NCBI GenBank assembly: GCA_018371275.1
Contig: JAHALF010000013.1
Location: forward strand, 1 to 52,446
From: Clostridiales bacterium
GTDB lineage: Bacteria; Bacillota; Clostridia; Lachnospirales; CAG-274
DNA: 52,446 nt
Direction of reading: 5' to 3'
Shown here: in pieces, positions 10,054-19,780 of the stretch
How the letters are laid out: each line of letters opens with the position of its first letter
Position numbering within the stretch: the stretch's first letter is position 1
The notes under the pieces: generated by a model
The model's input: only the letters and a program-made list of their open reading frames with translations
Database searches by the model: none
Told to the model about the DNA's origin: nothing
Made by a program: the position numbers and the translations under genes

Positions 10054-10890
10054 TTAATTTTTATTTTTTATTCCATTTAAAATTTTTATTTTTTCATCTT
10101 TAGAATATATATATTTTTCATATACTTCACCTCTTGATATTTTGCAAATATCTTCTTCATCAATTACATTACTAATATTTTGGTATTCATAAATAACTTT
10201 AGAAAGTATATATATTTGGGATAGATTTTCTTCATTTTTATCTATATAACAATCATCAAATAAAGCTAAATTAAAATGTTCTCTATTATCTGAATTTCCA
10301 CAACCATATTTAATTCCAGCTACTTTTTTCTCTCTAAAAATATTAGATATAAATTGAGTAATTTCATATGATTCATCACTCTGATTTTTTACAGGCTCTA
10401 TAAATTTAAGCATAATATACTCCATAAAAGCATATTCATTGCAATTTTTTAACTTTTCATTAGCATCTCCAAAATATTTTAAGTTAAAAATTATTATGTC
10501 TTGGTTTAATTTCATTTTTATTATACACATAAATTCATTAAATAATGGTCTTATTTCACTAAAGCATACTTCTTTATGACTTCCTAAATATAAGGCTTTT
10601 TCTTTTCTTTCTTCACTATTTACTCTACCAGCTTTTATATTTTCTTGAGGTGGACATAACATTTCATTAATTGTAAAACCTGTTAGTATATTCTCTCTTG
10701 TATTTTTAACAATTTCATCATAACTTATTATTCTTGCTCTATAAAATTCACTATCTTTAGTTATTTTCTCTGTATATTGAACTTTACTATCTATAAATTT
10801 TTTTAACTCATTTTTTAATTTATTTATATCATCTTTTTCCAAACTTTTTAATCGCTTGTATTCTGTATTTTTTGCCATTTCAAATAACAT
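10054..10890 (-). CDS. RES-domain protein (probable NAD+-degrading toxin)
   Basis: Several family features are seen in this 278-residue protein. FYRAR carries the key arginine at about residue 51, CPP and GRVN lie at 79-91, LYLGSHKEVCFSEIRP carries a glutamate near 112, and a late QFISNIF...GIKYG...NLALFD block follows. These match the RES fold, whose studied members degrade NAD+ and act as toxins with an Xre-type antitoxin. An extra N-terminal helical stretch of about 45 residues is present. No antitoxin gene is adjacent, so it may be an orphan or act differently. AGGAGG lies 8 nt before ATG 10890. It has its own terminator (9998-10030) and a candidate -10, so it is an independent insertion within the transfer genes. 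Confidence 0.72.
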   Translation of the reverse strand: MLFEMAKNTEYKRLKSLEKDDINKLKNELKKFIDSKVQYTEKITKDSEFYRARIISYDEIVKNTRENILTGFTINEMLCPPQENIKAGRVNSEERKEKALYLGSHKEVCFSEIRPLFNEFMCIIKMKLNQDIIIFNLKYFGDANEKLKNCNEYAFMEYIMLKFIEPVKNQSDESYEITQFISNIFREKKVAGIKYGCGNSDNREHFNLALFDDCYIDKNEENLSQIYILSKVIYEYQNISNVIDEEDICKISRGEVYEKYIYSKDEKIKILNGIKNKN

Positions 10891-10927
10891 AATAAATACC
10901 TCCTAGTATAATAAAATATTAATTTAT

Positions 10928-10933
10928 ATTATA
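10928..10933 (-). promoter_or_regulatory. Candidate -10 box of the RES gene
   Basis: TATAAT on the minus strand about 40 nt before ATG 10890. No good -35 is visible at the expected distance, so the call is weak. Confidence 0.35.
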
Positions 10934-10961
10934 CACTATTTTTTTATAAATGAATATATTT

Positions 10962-11642
10962 TTATTGTATTACTGGTATATCTTTTGTAAAATCTGTATC
11001 TTCTAAATGTGCATAGTAAGGATTATTTATTAAGTTTATAAACCTCATTATTTCTCTTTGATTTAATATTTCACAACCTATATTATTTATAGTAAATTTT
11101 TCTGCAAGTAACATAGCTTTTCTATGTATTTCTTTTTCAATGCCTTCTTGATATTTTTCCCATATAACTAGATAAAATTGCCTTTCTACTATATCCCCAC
11201 TTAATGCAAAATTGTTCATCTCAATAATCTCTTTTTTAAGTAATTCCTTTTGATTATCATTAGAAAACTTTATCATTTCTTGCATATTGCTTATAATAGG
11301 GCTTATATCAACAGGTCTTGATACTGCTATAAACTTAAAAGGGTATTGTATTTCGGATAACTCTGCCGTTAAAGATTTCATCAAGGCTTCTTTTTCACTT
11401 TTACTATATAAATCTATACTTATACTATCTATCCTTAAATACATCATAACATTGCCTTCATTAGTATATAAATACTTGTCGTTTATATCTTTTATATTTA
11501 TAAACTGTTGTGCCGTTTCCTTATCTAAATCTTGCTCATCTTTATATTTTTTATTAGTAGAATTATTTATGTAAAGTATCAAAATACTTCCACCTATAAT
11601 TACACTTATTAATATTATTATTGGTACTATTAATGTTTCCAT
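10962..11642 (-). CDS. Conjugation protein with VirB4 N-terminal-like region and one membrane segment
   Basis: This 226-residue protein has a single N-terminal transmembrane helix (residues about 4-24). Its soluble part includes YLYTNEGNVMMYLRID and PFKFIAVSRPVD, typical of the non-ATPase N-terminal region found in VirB4/TraC-like proteins of clostridial conjugative transposons. No nucleotide-binding motif is present. In related elements such a gene directly precedes virB4; here the RES gene separates them. The start has AAGGAGG nearby. The likely role is a membrane-tethered component of the secretion channel. Confidence 0.6.
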   Translation of the reverse strand: METLIVPIIILISVIIGGSILILYINNSTNKKYKDEQDLDKETAQQFINIKDINDKYLYTNEGNVMMYLRIDSISIDLYSKSEKEALMKSLTAELSEIQYPFKFIAVSRPVDISPIISNMQEMIKFSNDNQKELLKKEIIEMNNFALSGDIVERQFYLVIWEKYQEGIEKEIHRKAMLLAEKFTINNIGCEILNQREIMRFINLINNPYYAHLEDTDFTKDIPVIQ

Positions 11643-11664
11643 TTTTTCCTCCTTAAAGTATAAT

Positions 11665-11690
11665 AAAAGGTAGGAACTTTCCTACCTTTT
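11665..11690 (-). terminator. Hairpin terminator after the adhesin gene
   Basis: An 11-bp perfect stem (11665-11675 with 11680-11690) has a 4-nt loop. T-rich sequence follows on either strand. It sits 20 nt after the adhesin stop and just before the ribosome binding site of the next gene. Confidence 0.65.
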
Positions 11691-11709
11691 ATTTAATAAA
11701 CAAACTATT

Positions 11710-14700
11710 TTAATAACCTGTTTTAGGTAATTTACCCTCAAATGTTGAAGTTGTACTTATAACAGTTGTTGTAAATCTATCTTCGTGTTTTACTGTTTGC
11801 ATATCGTATTTACCACTAACTGTAAGTATATTAGTAAATTGTTCATTTTTCTTAACATTGCTATTTACTTTTGCGTATATGAAAGGTTTTTCTATCCCCC
11901 TAAAACCTATTCCAACTTTATCAAACTCATATTTTAAGTCCGTTATATACTCTCCTTGTTGTAAGCCTTTAGTTAAGTCTATTTCGTATACTCTGTCTGT
12001 AAATAGATTATCTTTAAGTATTTTAAATTCACTATTTTTATTAGTTTTATAAGTAATTTTATATTTCATATTTTGGTTAAATGTACCTGTAAATATTCTT
12101 TGTACTGTTATAGCACTTGGTAAGCTTTCGTGGATATAAAAATCTGTTAAAGGAACAGTAGATAAGTTTTGAATATTATTAAAATCATATCTTATTGTAT
12201 CTTCTGCTTTTGTTTGTTTAACAGTAGATTTTTCTCCACCTGTTTTTAACTCAACAGATTTATTTTCTACTTCAAGCTTAACAACTTCTTTATTGTTTTT
12301 AATAGAAACTTCAAATTCTTGTTCATTTAAAACATAATAGCTAGGTGCTTTAGTTTCTTTAACAATATATTCTCCATAAGGTAATTCGCCTGTTCTAGCT
12401 ACACCTTGTGTATTAGTAACTACTTTTGTTATTTCTTTTCCTGTTGCCTTATCATATATTGTAAACTCTGCACCTTTTAAACTATCTCCGTCAAGTTGTC
12501 CTGTGATTTGGTTATTTTTTGAGCCTTTTTTGTGTATTTCTATTTGTCCAAAAATTGGAGTATTTACAAACTCTACTTTTGTTGTTTTTCCCCATTTAAG
12601 CTCAACCATTTTTTCGCCTTCATTAGCAATATATCCGTCTTTTGCTTTAGTTTCTTTAATGTAGTACGTTCCTTGCCCTAACTTATTTTCAAAATAAATT
12701 TTACCATCTGCGTCTGTTACAAATTTACCTACACTTTGTTTTTTACCATTTAACAATTCAAACTCAACACCACTTATTGGCTTTTTAGTTCTTTCATCTA
12801 TTTTATTTATTTCAAGTGTAGCAAGTGGATAGTTTTCCCATTCAACCATTGTTTCAGTACCTACTTCAATTTTAACTTTTCTTACACCTTTATCAAGTGC
12901 ATATCCTTGTGGGACTGCTATTTCTTCAATAAGGTAAGTTGTAGGCTCTAACATATTTACAAGGTTAATTTCTCCCCATTTATCTGTTACAAATTCGCCT
13001 ACATTTTCTCCACTTTCTTTAGTTATTTTAAATTTAACATTAGGTATTGGCTTTCTTGTTACAAAATCAATCTTTTTAAGTCTTATACTGCCTAGTTTAT
13101 CATTTTCAAATACAACTTGTGTATATTTATCTGACTTAACTTCTACATTTTGAACATTATTATTAAGTGCATAGCCTTTTGGAGCAGTTGTTTCTTTAAC
13201 TGTATACCAACCTTGCTCTAAATCATTTATTGTAATTAAACCATTTTCATCTGTTATATAGCTAGCTCCTATAAGTTCGCCGTTTACTTTTCTAACTTCA
13301 AATTTTGCTCCTTGAAGTGGATTAGATGTTTTGCTATCTCTTTTTAAAATTTGAATACCTGTTTTCTTACTGTTGTATATTTCTACTTTTTGTGGCTCTC
13401 CTTGTTTTAAGTGAACAAGTTTAACTGTATCATCTAATATATAGCCTTTAGGGGCTTTAATTTCTTGCACCTTATAAGAACCTTGTTTTAAATTAGGTAC
13501 AACAATAGTCCCTGTTATATCTGTTTTGTATTCGCCTATTAATTTATCTTGAATAGTTGAAACTTTAATTACTGCATCTGCCAAAGGCTCTTTTGTAACT
13601 GTATCAAGTTTAACTATTGTTAAACTATCATATTTTTTGTTAAACAATTCTACTATTTTTGATTTACCTTCTTCTAAATGTACAAGTTTAACTGTATTAT
13701 CTAATATATAACCTTGAGGAGCTTTAATTTCTTGTACTTTATAATAATCTGTTTTTAAATTAGGTACAACAATAGTTCCTGTTTCATCTGTTCGATATTC
13801 TCCTATTAAAGTATCATTTCCTGTTGAAACTTTAATTACTGCGTCTGCCAAAGGCTCTTTTGTAACTGTATCAAGTTTAACTATTGTTAAACTATCATAT
13901 TTTTTGTTAAATAATTCTACAACTTGTGGCTCTCCTTGTTTTACAACAACTGTTTTTGCCGTATTATCAAGTATATAGCCGTTAGGGGCTTGTATTTCTT
14001 GAACAGAATAACTACCCGATTTTAAATTTGGAATAACTATTCTACCTGTTTCATCTGTTCGGTATTCTCCTATTAACTGAACACTATTTCCTAACTTTTC
14101 AACTTTAATTACTGCGTTTGCTAAAGGTTCTTTTGTTTCACTATCATATTTTTGTATTATTAAACTATTTGTAGGCTTATTGTAAAATTCAAGAGTATAA
14201 ACTTTACCATTATCTACTTCTATTGTTTGAGGCGTACTATCTAAAATGTAGCCATTAGGAGCTTGTATTTCTTGAACGATATAAGTACCTTTTTTAAGAT
14301 TAGGCACAAGTATTGTACCATTTTCATTTGTTGTAAATATACCATTTCCGTTACCAACATTTTGCCCTTTACTATCTGTAACCTTAAATCTAGCACCTTG
14401 TAATAATTCTCTAGTTTCACTATCATATTTTTTAATTAGTATACTAGTTTTTGGCGTATTGAAAAATTCAACTGTATGTAGTCTTCCATTTTCAATATGC
14501 ACTGTTTGTGGCGTATTATCAAGTACATAACCGTCTGGAGCTTGTATTTCTTGTATAACATATGCTCCTGTTGGTAAATTTGGTATATGAATAAAGCCTT
14601 TTTCATCTGTTCTAAATAGTCCGTTTGTTGTACCTACAACTTGTCCTTTACTATCTGTAACCTTAAATGTTGCGTCTGCTAGTGGCTCTTTTGTAATACT

Positions 14701-14751
14701 ATCCATTTTCTTAATACCAAGCCCTGCATTTTTTCTATTTTCAAAAGTTAC
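11710..14751 (-). CDS. SpaA/Cna_B-repeat adhesin, C-terminal part after frameshift
   Basis: This open frame continues the adhesin begun at 18335. It has about nine further Cna_B repeats, each starting with a lysine strand such as IKKxDS and carrying an ExxAPxGYxLD signature; Lys-Asn isopeptide cross-links are known for this fold. A non-repeat domain of about 150 residues follows. The protein ends LPKTGY-stop: a sortase motif with no hydrophobic segment and no charged tail after it. The first ATG is 14706, without a convincing ribosome binding site. Reading upstream gives VTFENRKNAGLGIKK, which joins the N-terminal ORF if one G is restored at about 14751. Repeats 11 and 12 are nearly identical, suggesting recent duplication. 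Confidence 0.82.
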   Translation of the reverse strand, partial: VTFENRKNAGLGIKKMDSITKEPLADATFKVTDSKGQVVGTTNGLFRTDEKGFIHIPNLPTGAYVIQEIQAPDGYVLDNTPQTVHIENGRLHTVEFFNTPKTSILIKKYDSETRELLQGARFKVTDSKGQNVGNGNGIFTTNENGTILVPNLKKGTYIVQEIQAPNGYILDSTPQTIEVDNGKVYTLEFYNKPTNSLIIQKYDSETKEPLANAVIKVEKLGNSVQLIGEYRTDETGRIVIPNLKSGSYSVQEIQAPNGYILDNTAKTVVVKQGEPQVVELFNKKYDSLTIVKLDTVTKEPLADAVIKVSTGNDTLIGEYRTDETGTIVVPNLKTDYYKVQEIKAPQGYILDNTVKLVHLEEGKSKIVELFNKKYDSLTIVKLDTVTKEPLADAVIKVSTIQDKLIGEYKTDITGTIVVPNLKQGSYKVQEIKAPKGYILDDTVKLVHLKQGEPQKVEIYNSKKTGIQILKRDSKTSNPLQGAKFEVRKVNGELIGASYITDENGLITINDLEQGWYTVKETTAPKGYALNNNVQNVEVKSDKYTQVVFENDKLGSIRLKKIDFVTRKPIPNVKFKITKESGENVGEFVTDKWGEINLVNMLEPTTYLIEEIAVPQGYALDKGVRKVKIEVGTETMVEWENYPLATLEINKIDERTKKPISGVEFELLNGKKQSVGKFVTDADGKIYFENKLGQGTYYIKETKAKDGYIANEGEKMVELKWGKTTKVEFVNTPIFGQIEIHKKGSKNNQITGQLDGDSLKGAEFTIYDKATGKEITKVVTNTQGVARTGELPYGEYIVKETKAPSYYVLNEQEFEVSIKNNKEVVKLEVENKSVELKTGGEKSTVKQTKAEDTIRYDFNNIQNLSTVPLTDFYIHESLPSAITVQRIFTGTFNQNMKYKITYKTNKNSEFKILKDNLFTDRVYEIDLTKGLQQGEYITDLKYEFDKVGIGFRGIEKPFIYAKVNSNVKKNEQFTNILTVSGKYDMQTVKHEDRFTTTVISTTSTFEGKLPKTGY

Positions 14752-17700
14752 TTAACAGAAGAAGTATCGTCTTTATTAAGCCATACTGTTTGAGTTTGCT
14801 CTGTCATAACATAGCCTGTTGGGGCTTTTGTTTCTTCAATAATATAGCCACCTGCTTTAAGTCCTGTTACAACTGCAACACCATTATGATTAGTAATTAC
14901 ATTTGCAATAGTTGTACCGTGTGTTCCACTTGAATTACCGTCCGATATAATACTAATTGAAAAATGAGCTCCTGAAAGTGGCTCTCCTGTTTCTGCGTCA
15001 ACCTTTTTAATTACTATTGCATTTTTTGCCACGTTTTCAACTGTTATTTCTTTGCTTTCACCTGCTTTAAGGTAAAATTCATAAATCCCTGTACCTTGTA
15101 TTTCATAGCCTTGTGGAGCTTCTGTTTCTTGAAGTTTGTACCACCCTTCTTGTAAAGTACCTTCTTCAATAATTATTTTACCTTGTTCATTAGTTACATA
15201 ATCTCCGATTTTTTCAACTGCTCCACCTTGAGTAGTTGCATAAAAAATACTAAATTTAGCACCTTGAAGTGGTTCTTTTCCAACACTTCCTATTTTATTA
15301 ATAGTTAAGTTAGGCTTTTTAGCATTTTCAAATATTACTTCAACTGTGTTTTCTCCTGTTTGATTAGGTTCAAGGAAAACAAATTTTGTATTATCTTCTG
15401 ATAATAAATAACCATTAGGAGCTTGTATTTCTTTGATACAATACCAACCATATTCAGTAGCCTCAATAGTTATTTTACCTTCGTCATTTGTAAAATATTC
15501 TCCCACTTTCTCAAGCAGTCCTTGTGTAGTATTATTTTCTGCTCTATATACTTCAAATTTAGCACCTTGTAAAACTTCTTTACTTTCAATATCTCTTTTT
15601 ATAATAGTTAAACTTGGTTTTTTGTCATTTTCAAAAGTAATAGAAACTGTATTAGCTCCTGTTTGATTAGGCTCTAAAAATACAAATTTTATATTATCTC
15701 TAGCTAATAAATAACCTTGTGGGGCAATTATTTCTTTAACTGCATACCAACCATACTCAAGATTATTAAGTGTTATTTGTCCACGTTCATTTGTATAGTA
15801 TTCGCCAACTTTTTCAATAAGTCCTTGTATAGTGTTATTTTCTGCCCTCCAAAGCTCAAATTTAGCACCACTTAAAGGCTCTCTTGTTTGGCTATCTATT
15901 TTATTAACTGTAATACTTGGCTTTTTACTATTTCTTATAGTTATTTCATTAACTCTGTTATTTTCAATAACTACTGTTCTTGGCGTATTATCTAATATAT
16001 AACCATTAGGTGCTTGAATTTCAACAAGATTGTAAGTGCCACTCACTAAATTTTCAATAGTTGCAATACCTCTAACTGTTTCATCTGTAAAATACTCTGC
16101 ACCACTTGTAGTATGATTTAATCTAAATCTAGCACCATTTAATTTTTCGCCTATTTCACTATCTATTTTAGTTATTTGTAAACTTGTTTTAGGTTGATTT
16201 TCATAAGTTATAGTTGTTTCTTCGCCCCATTTAACAACGGCAACTTTAGTTTCATTTGATAAAATATAACCATTAGGGGCTTTTATTTCAGAAACAGTAT
16301 AATTTCCTTGTTTAAGATTTTCAATAGTTATAGTTCCATCTTCTCCTGTTGTAAACTCTTGTTCATAATCAAAAAGAGTATTTACTATTTTTATTACTGC
16401 ATTAGGTAAAGGTTCGCCTGTAATTGCATCTATTTTTTTGATTTTTAAACTACCATAAGGGTTATTCATAAATCTAACTTGTGGATAAAGTGTAGCATTA
16501 GTTTCGCTTTCAACTTGTACAGTTTGTGAGTTTTGTCCTAAAGCTAAATCAAAGTTTGGTGGTGGAGTAATTTCAGTTATTTCGTATGTACCGACATTGA
16601 TGTTTGATATTTCAATTACACCATCTTTACAAACGGCTCTACCACCATTTGTTAATGGTATCTCTGCTCCATTACTTGCTTGTATTTGTACGTTAAAGTC
16701 GTACACACCTTGAGAAATACCCCTTATTCTAAAAATAGCACCTGCTACAAGCTCATTTGTTTTTGCATTGTATTTAAGTATTTTAAGTCCACCTTTGCCA
16801 TTTGGAGTTTCTCTTGTTGTTGTTTCTGTTGTTGTTAGTGTTGTCGTTTCTGTTGGTGGTTCGGGAGGATTTGATTTATTCCAACTAATACTTTTAGGAG
16901 CAGTAGCATTGCCTGTTGTTATAAGCATATAGTCTTGTTTATTACTATCTGTATTAGCTGTTTTATATCCTACTTGCATATTTCCACCAAAAAATTTGGC
17001 ATTGTAATTTACACTATAACTTCCACTTTCTTGTGGTATTACCCTTTCGCCTGTTTCTCTATCTAATACAATCGTTATAGTATCACTTTTTCTACTTGCC
17101 TTATCTAATAACACACCTTCATAATTTTGTCCACTTATTGGGTGATTATCAAAGTATAATCTTCTTCCTGTTTTACCTTCTCCATCATAAAACTGTATTT
17201 TAGTATTACCTCCTGTTGCCCATTCTTTTATTTTTGGGTCATCAAACTGTAATAATAAATGAGAATACTTTATATCGCTTGTTAATGTTATTGTTATTAT
17301 ATATTCATTTCCAACTAAAGATAATTCTCCTGTATTTCCATTGTTATCTGCAAAATTTATACTAGCTATACCTTTTGTTTCATCATAAGGGTTACTTTTA
17401 CCATTTACATATATTTGTTCTGCTATATTTATTATTTTTCTAGCCTTTTTTTGTTCTTCTGCACTTACACTAGGGTTAGGATACCAACGTGTACTATTCC
17501 AATGTTCTCCATTAAATTTTACATTTTGTTTATTTTTATATAAGTTAGGATATTGAAAAGCATAATGTTCCATTGCTATAAGTGTTGCATAGTATTGTTC
17601 TTGTTCACTTAATTCATTAAAACCTGTTATATTGTGTTTATTATGTGGATAACCTGCAATAGCTATTCCTAATAACTCTCTATCATTAGACGTAAGTGAT

Positions 17701-18335
17701 TTTACTTCTGTTACTGTTGTAGTTCCATTTTCTTTTGCCCCTGGATAAAAAGGTGATATACAATAACCAACTGAAGATTCATCTCCATTATGTCTTGTTA
17801 TATAGTCTATTATTGTATGTTGTTTTGCTCCTTTTTCATCTCCTTTAAATGCAACTATTGCCGTTGCTCCTTTATAACTTCCTGTAAGGTCAAATATTTT
17901 GTTTCCTGACTTTGTTCTCATATAGTTATTATAATTAGGAACAATAGGCACTTTTACTGTATATCCACTTTCTTCATTAAAACTTTCACTTAAAATTTTA
18001 GGTTGTTCTTCATTGTTTTCATTTTCATTGTCAATATTTTTTTGTTCAATGTTTATATTGTTATTAACATTTTCATTTTTATTAGATATATCATTATTAA
18101 CATTACTACTAGTAGTAGTATTTTTGTTGCCATCTACATTTACATTATTATTTATAATAACTGTATTATCTACAAATACGTTGTCATTTCCATTTATAAT
18201 TATTTCATCTCCACTTATAGATGGTATTTGCAAATCCCATTCATAAGCAAATGTACTTGTTACATTTGAAATTAATACAATTATACTTAACATTAGTGCT
18301 ATTATATTTTTAAATATTTTACTGTTTTTTATCAT
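14748..18335 (-). CDS. Large surface adhesin, N-terminal part: signal peptide, thioester-like domain and seven Cna_B repeats
   Basis: It starts with a signal peptide (MIKNSKIFKNIIALML, cleaved near FAYEW). A low-complexity Asn/Asp/Val-rich region follows. A domain with GYCISPFYPG and later YYATLIAMEHYAFQ resembles thioester (Cys-Gln) adhesin domains. A Thr-rich spacer near residue 505 precedes seven Cna_B repeats. The frame then stops at 14748. Restoring a single G (AAGTAACT to AAGGTAACT) would extend it into the next ORF, giving a protein of about 2,200 residues with 16 repeats. It probably mediates attachment of donor to recipient or host surface. It is the substrate expected for the SLH-sortase encoded nearby. 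Confidence 0.85.
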   Translation of the reverse strand: MIKNSKIFKNIIALMLSIIVLISNVTSTFAYEWDLQIPSISGDEIIINGNDNVFVDNTVIINNNVNVDGNKNTTTSSNVNNDISNKNENVNNNINIEQKNIDNENENNEEQPKILSESFNEESGYTVKVPIVPNYNNYMRTKSGNKIFDLTGSYKGATAIVAFKGDEKGAKQHTIIDYITRHNGDESSVGYCISPFYPGAKENGTTTVTEVKSLTSNDRELLGIAIAGYPHNKHNITGFNELSEQEQYYATLIAMEHYAFQYPNLYKNKQNVKFNGEHWNSTRWYPNPSVSAEEQKKARKIINIAEQIYVNGKSNPYDETKGIASINFADNNGNTGELSLVGNEYIITITLTSDIKYSHLLLQFDDPKIKEWATGGNTKIQFYDGEGKTGRRLYFDNHPISGQNYEGVLLDKASRKSDTITIVLDRETGERVIPQESGSYSVNYNAKFFGGNMQVGYKTANTDSNKQDYMLITTGNATAPKSISWNKSNPPEPPTETTTLTTTETTTRETPNGKGGLKILKYNAKTNELVAGAIFRIRGISQGVYDFNVQIQASNGAEIPLTNGGRAVCKDGVIEISNINVGTYEITEITPPPNFDLALGQNSQTVQVESETNATLYPQVRFMNNPYGSLKIKKIDAITGEPLPNAVIKIVNTLFDYEQEFTTGEDGTITIENLKQGNYTVSEIKAPNGYILSNETKVAVVKWGEETTITYENQPKTSLQITKIDSEIGEKLNGARFRLNHTTSGAEYFTDETVRGIATIENLVSGTYNLVEIQAPNGYILDNTPRTVVIENNRVNEITIRNSKKPSITVNKIDSQTREPLSGAKFELWRAENNTIQGLIEKVGEYYTNERGQITLNNLEYGWYAVKEIIAPQGYLLARDNIKFVFLEPNQTGANTVSITFENDKKPSLTIIKRDIESKEVLQGAKFEVYRAENNTTQGLLEKVGEYFTNDEGKITIEATEYGWYCIKEIQAPNGYLLSEDNTKFVFLEPNQTGENTVEVIFENAKKPNLTINKIGSVGKEPLQGAKFSIFYATTQGGAVEKIGDYVTNEQGKIIIEEGTLQEGWYKLQETEAPQGYEIQGTGIYEFYLKAGESKEITVENVAKNAIVIKKVDAETGEPLSGAHFSISIISDGNSSGTHGTTIANVITNHNGVAVVTGLKAGGYIIEETKAPTGYVMTEQTQTVWLNKDDTSSVK

Positions 18336-18434
18336 AATTTTTCTTTCCTTTCATTTTTATATTTAATATTTTATTTAGATAAAGTTGTAAGGTGGACTTC
18401 TAATATTTATCATATAATTATCTCCTTTAAACAT

Positions 18435-18475
18435 AAAAAAAGCACTATTAAAATTTTTTTAAAAGTGCTTTTTTT
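18435..18475 (-). terminator. Bidirectional hairpin terminator between CAP and adhesin genes
   Basis: A 12-bp stem (18435-18446 with 18464-18475) is flanked by an A-run and a T-run. It follows the CAP gene stop at 18485. The rest of the 149-nt gap to the adhesin start shows nothing else. Confidence 0.7.
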
Positions 18476-18484
18476 AATTATTAT

Positions 18485-19486
18485 TTAATTTTCATTTGCC
18501 CATTTGTCGTTCATACTAAAATGTTGTGTCCAATATCCATTATTAAATCCAACACCTATATACTTATAGTTTGTATTTAAAATTTGTTCTTTATGGGGTT
18601 TTGAATTTAATAAAGTATTCATAGCAATACATGGTGATTTACCACTAACTATATTTTCCATTATAGTCCAATAATTATCTAAATTTTCTAATTGTTTATA
18701 CAAAGTATATCCATCAGGATCTGTATGAGAAAAATAATTTCTTGTTGCCATATCATTAGACTTAAGTTTAGCAGTTTTCATTAATTTTTCTGATATTTCT
18801 AAAGGGTATAAACCGTGTTTTGCTCTTTCTTCATTTACTAATCTTACTACTTCTTCCTCCATTACTCTTATTTCTTCTTCTGTTAATTCTTTAGGTTGAT
18901 TATTATTACTTACATTGCTATTACTTTCTATTTCATTAGTTGTAGGTTCTGTATTAATTATTGTATTACTTTCTTCTACTGCATTTTTCATTATTGCTGT
19001 TTTTGTACTTCCTTCCCATTCAATTTTTACTCCTAATCCTACATCTAATTATCTTAATGGTATAAATGTACTTCCATTTTTTATTTCTGTATATATTGGA
19101 AATCTTTCATTTGTGTCAATATCTTTCATTGTAATATCAAATTCTTCTCCATTTATATACATTTTACTTGTTCCCGATATAAACTTTATTTCTTTTCCTT
19201 TGTAATTTATTGTTATTTCTTTAGTTGTTGGGTTAAATTTTATATTGTTATCTTCTATTCCTAACGCCGTTGATACAAATCTTAACGGTATCATCATACT
19301 TTCACTTGGTTGTTGTATGTATGGGGCTATATTTAATGTTACATTTTCTCCATTTACATTTGCTACTTTATTATTTACGCTTATTTTCACTACCCTTTCA
19401 CTTACATTTGCAAATACGTTAATACTATTTAATAATATACTTGTTGTTATTACTCCACTGCATAAAATTTTTATAAACTTCTTCAT
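18485..19486 (-). pseudogene. Secreted copper-amine-oxidase-N / CAP-domain protein with an in-frame stop
   Basis: One frame of 334 codons has a signal peptide (MKKFIKILCSGVITTSILL), a copper-amine-oxidase N-terminal-like domain (PLRFVSTALG, then TFIPLR) and a C-terminal CAP/SCP domain (LVNEERAKHGL, YFSHTDPDGYT, ENIVSG, GVGFNNGYWTQHF). The TAA at 19051-19049 falls immediately after TFIPLR, where the domain normally continues without a break, so a CAA or TAT codon was probably lost. As written the gene yields a secreted N-terminal fragment, with a possible internal start at 18991. Such proteins are wall-associated accessory factors; a role in conjugation is inferred from location only. Confidence 0.78.
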
Positions 19487-19588
19487 AAATCATACTCTCA
19501 TTTTTATAATATTTTAGTATTATTTTTTAATTTCTCAATTTTTTCCACCCCATAATACCACACATAACCTATTATTGCAATATTTTTT

Positions 19589-19780
19589 TTATAAAAGATT
19601 TAAATTTATATTGTATGCTCTATTTTGTATATATAGTAGTATTATTATAAATAACATTAGTAAAAATGTAATATAAAATATTTTATTTTCTTTTATATTT
19701 ATTATAGCCACTATGTACAATAAACAACTTATTAAAAATAAAAATAAACTTATCATATTTAGATTTGTACTGCTTGTACA
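19589..19780 (-). CDS. Small two-helix membrane protein
   Basis: A frame with two hydrophobic helices overlaps the 3' end of the sortase gene. The open frame extends to a TTG at 19813. ATGs at 19780 and 19756 are the likelier starts, but neither has a strong ribosome binding site. I recognise no family. It could be a real small membrane protein of the surface module or a chance frame. Confidence 0.35.
   Translation of the reverse strand, partial: CTSSTNLNMISLFLFLISCLLYIVAIINIKENKIFYITFLLMLFIIILLYIQNRAYNINLNLL

Noticed and set aside
13400..14700. Repeated blocks as a possible CRISPR-like or tandem DNA repeat array
   Set aside because: The period is about 270 bp and follows the Cna_B protein repeats; there are no spacers or short direct repeats.
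18003..18269. Plus-strand hydrophobic ORFs of 77-88 residues
   Set aside because: They are shadows of the Asn/Val-rich low-complexity region of the adhesin.
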